Source: Apoderus coryli
Lineage: Eukaryota > Arthropoda > Insecta > Coleoptera > Attelabidae
Assembly (NCBI GenBank): GCA_911728435.2
Contig: OU452201.1
Span: 26,970,001-27,034,000 of the forward strand
DNA: 64,000 nt
Direction: 5' to 3'
Shown: in pieces, positions 58,837 to 64,000 of the stretch
Layout of the letters: the number at the start of each line of letters is the position of its first letter
Position numbering within the stretch: position 1 is the first letter of the stretch
Made by a program: the position numbers and the translations under genes
Notes under the pieces: generated by a model
Databases searched by the model: none
What the model was told of the DNA's origin: nothing
Seen by the model: the letters and a program-made list of their open reading frames with translations, nothing else

Positions 58837-59850
58837 TGTTATAGGCATAAATAATTCGTTCACGAAATCCATATTTAGTTTACTCTATCTCGGATAAAAT
58901 CTAAATATGATTTACCAGTGATTTTATTATAATAACCCGTTTGTGCATATTTTTAAAATCAACAAAAAATATTTTAACGTTTTATACCGACAATTTTACT
59001 TTTGAAAAATATCAAATAAATTGCACATAAATTCTGTTTAGCGTGATGTGATATGAGACACAAATTATTTCTTTGACATACTATGCAAAAGCCTTTGGAG
59101 AAAACCGCACTTTTAAGAAAACATATTCCTACAATAAATATCAGTGTTTGCATATGGATTTGGAAAGGCTAGTATGAAAATTTCGCACCAGTCGAATAAT
59201 TAGGCAACAGTTGCTACAAGAACAAACATTATTGTTGCGGCTATCAAGAATTATTATTGCTTGTCCATTTTTGGAAAAAAGTCATTTACTTTACATGACA
59301 TCGATTGTGTGAACTAAAGTAATAGTACCTACTTAATAAATATTCTTATATTTTCTTGGACTTTGTCTAAAGCATATGTACGTACTTCATTTAATACGGA
59401 AGCGGCTTTAAAAAAGAATATAATTTTGTTGATAAAATCAATAACGGTAGCAGTTTCAATACAAACGCAGTTTGTCATCAATTTCCGCTATAACCAAAAG
59501 TGTTGCCATCCGATAAATGTTTAATTCCCATCGACTTATTAGGTCAACTACGAAATGTTCAAAAAAAAAAATATGTTTACTATTTAACATAAATATCGAT
59601 CTATACAGTTCATGGTCTCTGTATGTATTTTACGTTTTTGACAATCGTTTCTATTAATAGACTATGAATCTTTATCCACAAACTACTAAACATAAAAATA
59701 ATATTGTAGCAAAAACTCATATCCATAATCTATCTATGGACAGTATCTGATTGTATGTATCAATCAACTATCTAATACAATCAATCTCAATATCATTACT
59801 ATAATTACCCTCGCGAGAATCAACTGATTCCATTTGATCGAATTTAAGAA
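58837..59850 (+). repeat. 1-kb direct duplication, copy 1
   Basis: Begins tgttatag, then ataaataattcgttcacgaa; ends ccctcgcgagaatcaactga and tttgatcgaatttaa. Copy 2 is at 61154-62121. Identity is roughly 90-95% by eye, with differing indels (copy 1 has about 58 bp near 59610-59665 absent in copy 2). No open frame of note. Confidence 0.85.
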
Positions 59851-59995
59851 AAAATTTAGTGAAATAAAAATGAAATTTTTTGAGGAACCAAATTATCTTA
59901 GCAAAAACAACATAAAATAAACTTGGGAAATAAAGTTTATGTTTAATGCATCATCTGCGCGTGTATCGGGTGTAAATAGATTTCTGATTAATTAA

Positions 59996-60623
59996 CCCTA
60001 GAGAACTCGCGCTAAGAAAATTACGGCAGAACTCGCGCGGGAGCATTTCTCTCACTATTTATTATTGTGTATTTTTTTTTTGCCGAGACAACATTAAACT
60101 CAAATAATTACGCATAATTTTTAATGAAGTGCTGTATCTTTTTTTTTTGGATTTTCGGTTTTTTCTTCTTGGGCAAAATCCACAAAATCCAGCTGGATCT
60201 TCTGCCGTTACACGTTCGGGTTCAGGAATGCCTACCAGTTCTCTACTTCGCTGTCTTCTGTTGAATGGCATACATATTACTGCAGCTCGGTATACTAAGT
60301 GTGGTTTCCTCAGCTGCTTTCATCCTCAGAAACATTTGACGATCTTCAATAATTTCTGTATTGTCTTTATATATTTGGAAAATACAAACGTCAGAACTCG
60401 CGCAATGAGAGAATCACTCACAAACCTGCACTTGATCAACAGCTTCATATTATATCGCAGAACACAGTGTATTGAATTTTGAATTTAACTAATCAGGGGG
60501 CGCAACGTGAACACAAAGTCAGCTGTCAGCTAGAGAGCGAGGTAGGCTCATCCAGTGTATCGTGAAATCTCGCGATTTTAGGCGAAGCGTGAGAGAAATG
60601 CTCATAGCGCGAATGCTGCAGGG
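59996..60623 (-). mobile_element. Nonautonomous piggyBac-like element (628 bp)
   Basis: TTAA flanks at 59992-59995 and 60624-60627. Ends CCCTAGAGAACTCGCGCT and, inverted, CCCTGCAGCATTCGCGCT; both continue to GAGCATTTCTCTCAC within 60 bp. A minus frame 60271-60062 encodes PEPERVTAEDPAGFCGFCPR and RKNRKSKKKRYS, consistent with the start of the Cys-rich C-terminus of piggyBac transposases (CxxC then basic). It is thus a deletion derivative that kept a transposase tail. It lies between the two 1-kb duplicates. Confidence 0.75.
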
Positions 60624-60639
60624 TTAAGGTATTACGCGA

Positions 60640-61030
60640 ATAATGAGTACGAGGTATGGATAGCGATAATTCCAAAATCATTCTAGCAGCCGAGTATTGT
60701 TAGTTGGTATGTTGTTGAAGCGAGTAGATTCCATAAGAAGAACACACAAATTTGTTTTATTTCCTAATGGCTTTACTTTAATGACAAAAGTGACGATTTG
60801 GAAACTATTTTAACAATTTGTCCCTTCAAAGAAGCCTCAACAAAAATAAACGTTGCAATGCGCTGATTATTTAAACGTATGTTAAAACACATGGCATCTT
60901 TTACACTTGTTTTGATTGTCAGAAATCCGTGCCGAAGTTTACACTGTTTTCGTTGAAGATTAGAATGAATAAGAGTAGAGCGTTTTATAATAGTTAAAGA
61001 TCTAAAAAATTTATTGTTTTTTGATTCTCT
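60640..61030. other. Intergenic DNA before a candidate exon
   Basis: No repeat or gene recognised. Ends with a pyrimidine-rich tract leading to the acceptor at 61037. Confidence 0.4.
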
Positions 61031-61037
61031 ATTTCAG

Positions 61038-61103
61038 TAGTGAACTGCAACTTTGGATGTTATGAATTTAAAGTGTTGTACATTGATGTTATTTGTGTGT
61101 TTG
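61038..61103 (+). CDS. Candidate first coding exon with signal peptide start
   Basis: Between a good acceptor (TGATTCTCTATTTCAG, ending 61037) and a strong donor (TTG|GTAAGT, from 61104) lies a 66-nt exon. It contains ATG at 61062 followed by NLKCCTLMLFVCL, 14 codons in phase 0, with the n-region/hydrophobic pattern of a signal peptide. No downstream exon was recognised inside the window, and the donor is followed at once by the 1-kb repeat. Could be chance; no homologue can be named from 14 residues. Confidence 0.25.
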
Positions 61104-61153
61104 GTAAGTTTGATATAGTAGTGATGATCTACATATCTATAAAAAAATAATAC

Positions 61154-62121
61154 TGTTATAGTATAAATAATTCGTTCACGAAATCCATATTTAGTTTACT
61201 CTATCTCGGATAAAATCTAAATATGATGTACCAGTGATTTTATTATAAGAACCCGTTTGTGCACATTTTCAAAATAAACAAAAAATATTGTAACGTTTTA
61301 TACCGACAATTTTACTGTTAAAAAATATAAAATAAATTGCACATAAATTCTGTTTAGCGTAATGTGATATGAGACACAAATTATTTCTTTGACATATGCA
61401 AAAGCCTTTGGAGAAAACCGCACTTTTAAGAAAACATATTCCTACAATATATATCAGTGTTTTGCATATGGATTTGGAAAGGTTAGTATGAAAATTTCGC
61501 ACGAGTCGAGTAATTAGGCTTGCCGCAAGAACAAAAATGAAGTAAATCAATCTGGCATCAGTCTAGTGTTCTTGTGGCGGCTATCAAGAATTATTATTGC
61601 TTGTCCATTTTTGGAAAAAAGTCATTTACTTTACATGACATCGATTGTGTCAACTAAAATAATGGTACCTACTTAATAAATATTCTTATATTTTCTTCGA
61701 CTTTGTCTAAAGCGTATGTACTTCATTTAATACGAAAGCGGCTGTAAAAAAGAATATAACTTTGTTAATAAAATCAATAACGGTAGCAGTTTTAATACAA
61801 ACGCACTTTGTCATCAATTTCCGCTATAACCAAAAGTGTTGCCATCCGAAAAATGTTTAATTCTCATTGACTTATTAGGTCAACTACGAAATGTTAAAAA
61901 AAAATATTTTTACTATATAACATATCGATCTATACAGCATCTTTATCCACAAACTACTAAACATAAAAATAATAATGCAGCAAAAAACTCTTATCCATAA
62001 TCTATCTATGGACAGTATCTGATTGTATGTATCAATTAACTATCTAATACAATCAATCTTAATATCATTACTATAATTACCCTCGCGAGAATCAACTGAT
62101 TTCATTTGATCGAATTTAAAA
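61154..62121 (+). repeat. 1-kb direct duplication, copy 2
   Basis: Same as copy 1, 2.3 kb downstream in direct orientation. A block at about 61515-61580 differs from copy 1 (insertion containing atgaagtaaatcaatctggc). The arrangement repeat-interior-repeat looks like LTRs, but no TG...CA ends, primer site or retroelement coding was found. Confidence 0.8.
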
Positions 62122-62129
62122 AAAAAAGT

Positions 62130-63570
62130 ACAAATAGAATTTGTGAAAACCAATTCCATATTATAGCTTGTTATAATCCAGCAGAAAATAAAGTGATATG
62201 TGGAAGTCCATAAATATTGGCTGCGTTAGTCGTTAGACGCTTCTACGAAAATTATTCTCCTCTCTTAATACTTTTTTGTCGAAGTAATGTCGATACAAAA
62301 AATGATCGGAGAATTCGTTAGACAGAAGGCGCTTTTGGATTGTTTTAGTATAGCTTTTTTTCCTATAAGATGTATTGTTTATAGATTATGCTGTAACATC
62401 CACACGCGTGTTTTGATTGTAAACGTAGGTTTTTTTTGTTTGACATAGCGAAGTTTGTTTTATACAATGTTTGTATTTGTTTTATGTGAAATATTTTTTA
62501 CTTTTATTTTCAATAAATTAAATTTTAGATTGGTGCCTTTGAAAATTAAAATTAAGTTAGACGATATTAATAAAGTATTTTAACATTTAAATCTATTAAA
62601 TAAGAATCTACATGATTGGTGATGTTGGACCTACAAAACCTACTTAAGAAAATAGTGGAACATATTTAAAAAAATGTTAAACCTTCACATTTTCATTCAA
62701 TAGGTACATTAATAAATTGTTTAATGTCGAGTAAACAAAAACAAAGTTACCGTAGAAGTATTTTCTGTGTAGCATATTGATTCTGTATGGTTCAGTTTAA
62801 TAAAAATAATATACGTCTTTATTAGTAGATTTTCAAAAATATCTAACTATTCAAGAGATCTACACAACCGAAATTTTGAAAATTTTTTATGCAGTCCTTC
62901 ATTTCATGATTCCTGGATCCTAATCCTAATATTTGTTTATTATATGGGATATAGCAAATTCTGCGGCACGTCCTAGGACGCATTTTTTGACCAGTTGAAA
63001 CAAAATTTGGTAAAAAAATAGGTCATGGAATCGCTTGAGTTCGTTGGCGATTGAAATCGGAGGGCTAATTTTAAAATAACGGCCTGTCAAAGTTTTAAAA
63101 AGATCATATTTTTTTAAGTGTTAATAGAAAATACCGATGTGATATATCAAATGATAGACCACTTAAATCTCTACAATGTCTATTTGAAGAGTTTTTTCAT
63201 CGCTGGCATATTTAAGTAAATGTAAGTCAATATAAAGTAACAAAAAATAAAAAATATATCATCACCTGCTACACCTATAATTATTTTTGACAAATAAACA
63301 CCTGTGAAATAACAATAAGACCGTACTTACGTATTTATTATAGTATAATGGGTATTTCAGTTAAAATAACTGTCAATATGAGAATTTGGTTATATTTGGC
63401 GACTGTCAGAATATTCTAATATTTGTTTATTAATAGTGGGTGTCAGTGGTAGACTAAGTAGATATATATAAATAAAAAATATATAAATCGAAAATCTACT
63501 TTTCCGACTGACTGCCATCGAGATTTTTTTTTTAATCAGAAAATATTTTGTTGACAATATTCCATATACG
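62130..63570. other. Intergenic DNA with LINE-tail-like signature
   Basis: At 62805-62830 aataatatacgtctttatta matches the 3' terminal signature of the minus-strand LINE family, without LINE sequence next to it. ctaatatttgtttatta occurs twice in direct orientation (about 62927 and 63417), perhaps bounding an inserted element of about 490 bp. No gene. Confidence 0.35.
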
Positions 63571-63574
63571 TTTA

Positions 63575-64000
63575 TTCTAATGGCGAAGTTAAGCCAAACG
63601 GCTAATCTTACACTTAACCATTATACCAATAATATAATACTTACATACAAATGATAACATATTCATCAAAAAAACAACAATAATAATAAAAATCACAGAA
63701 ACAATACAGAACCGTATGGCATATATATATTGTTAAATAAAGCAAAATAAAAAAATAGAAAAAAAATATATAATAATAAATAAAACAATCTTCTTACTAC
63801 GGAAAAGGTATCAGTCTTTAACTTTCCGACGAGACGGGCGAGTTGGTAGGCATTTCATTTGAATGTCTAAAGAATTATACTGCTTTATAGCGTTGTAAGT
63901 ATATGATCTTTTAAATATTGCAGTAAAGTACGATGCATGTGGAAGGTATTTCTCTGTCGAACATTTTACATCGTAAGTGTGATGGCGATATAGAAATTTC
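63575..64000 (-). pseudogene. LINE C-terminus and 3' UTR, cut by the window edge
   Basis: Minus frame from the right edge to a stop at 63811: KFLYRHHTYDVKCSTEKYLP, then FTAIFKRSYTYNAIKQYNSL. This lines up with FRHHIYSVNIRCQSLLTMP and TAIFKKSFTWNAVKLYNNL of the LINE at 47221-48384. The 3' UTR shares atggcgaagtt and cacttaaccat (63580-63625) with 46970-47015. It belongs to the same family, with the rest to the right of the window. Whether it is intact cannot be judged. Confidence 0.75.

Noticed and set aside
60129..60482. 117-codon plus frame inside the piggyBac-like MITE
   Set aside because: The minus frame fits the piggyBac tail better; the plus frame contains long hydrophobic low-complexity runs from antisense Lys codons.
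58837..62121. LTR retrotransposon interpretation of the 1-kb direct repeats
   Set aside because: No TG...CA ends, primer-binding site, polypurine tract or gag-pol coding; the interior is a piggyBac-like MITE and unrelated DNA.
1..64000. CRISPR arrays, rRNA genes, bacterial operons, riboswitches
   Set aside because: No regularly spaced short repeats, no rRNA-like conserved blocks; composition and content are those of an insect nuclear genome.

Overview
The window is AT-rich (roughly two-thirds A+T) arthropod nuclear DNA, most likely from a beetle or other holometabolous insect. The evidence is one intact achaete-scute-type proneural gene surrounded by about 60 kb of sequence packed with decayed insect-type transposons: Jockey-like, CR1/Daphne-like and zinc-finger-tailed LINEs, mariner-like, piggyBac-like, Transib-like and hAT-like DNA elements, and many foldback repeats. 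There is no bacterial gene structure, no rRNA or tRNA gene and no CRISPR array. The species cannot be named from the sequence.

The only confident host gene is a single-coding-exon bHLH factor on the minus strand (16908-17687), an achaete-scute homolog (ASH). It keeps the full bHLH and the C-terminal SPEDEELLDAIFSWQ box of insect proneural proteins. Its first 450 bp upstream carry a proneural-type E-box (18124-18131) and a Hairy-type site (17941-17950). A good splice donor 26 nt past the stop codon and a good acceptor about 770 nt further suggest an intron in the 3' UTR. A second, weaker host candidate is a short signal-peptide-like first coding exon at 61038-61103.

Layout: 1-6100 AT-rich with no recognisable gene; 6108-9000 two mariner-type elements; 12490-15660 three tandem-like copies of an AT-rich unit with foldbacks between them; 15700-18160 the ASH locus; 19170-22000 mariner-type remnants, a hairpin and a 691-bp near-perfect palindrome; 25160-33520 a series of LINE relics with a hAT-like scrap; 33640-37880 interleaved foldback, mariner-like and LTR-like pieces; 38776-42470 LINE and mariner relics; 42874-44968 a piggyBac-like element with a Transib-like element inside it; 46826-49390 one LINE beside or inside another; 49990-54300 a deleted mariner and a poly(A)-tailed Jockey-like LINE; 56240-57125 tRNA-derived SINEs in a local duplication; 58130-62120 a LINE RNase H piece, a 1-kb direct duplication and a piggyBac-like MITE; the right edge cuts another LINE.

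The genes do not form a pathway. The window is a proneural gene with its proximal control region in a large transposon-rich intergenic domain. The most notable find is the Transib-like element at 43283-44922: its ends begin with CACAGTG, identical to the V(D)J recombination heptamer, it is flanked by a 5-bp CAACG duplication, and it encloses a fragment that resembles the Transib/RAG1-like transposase family.
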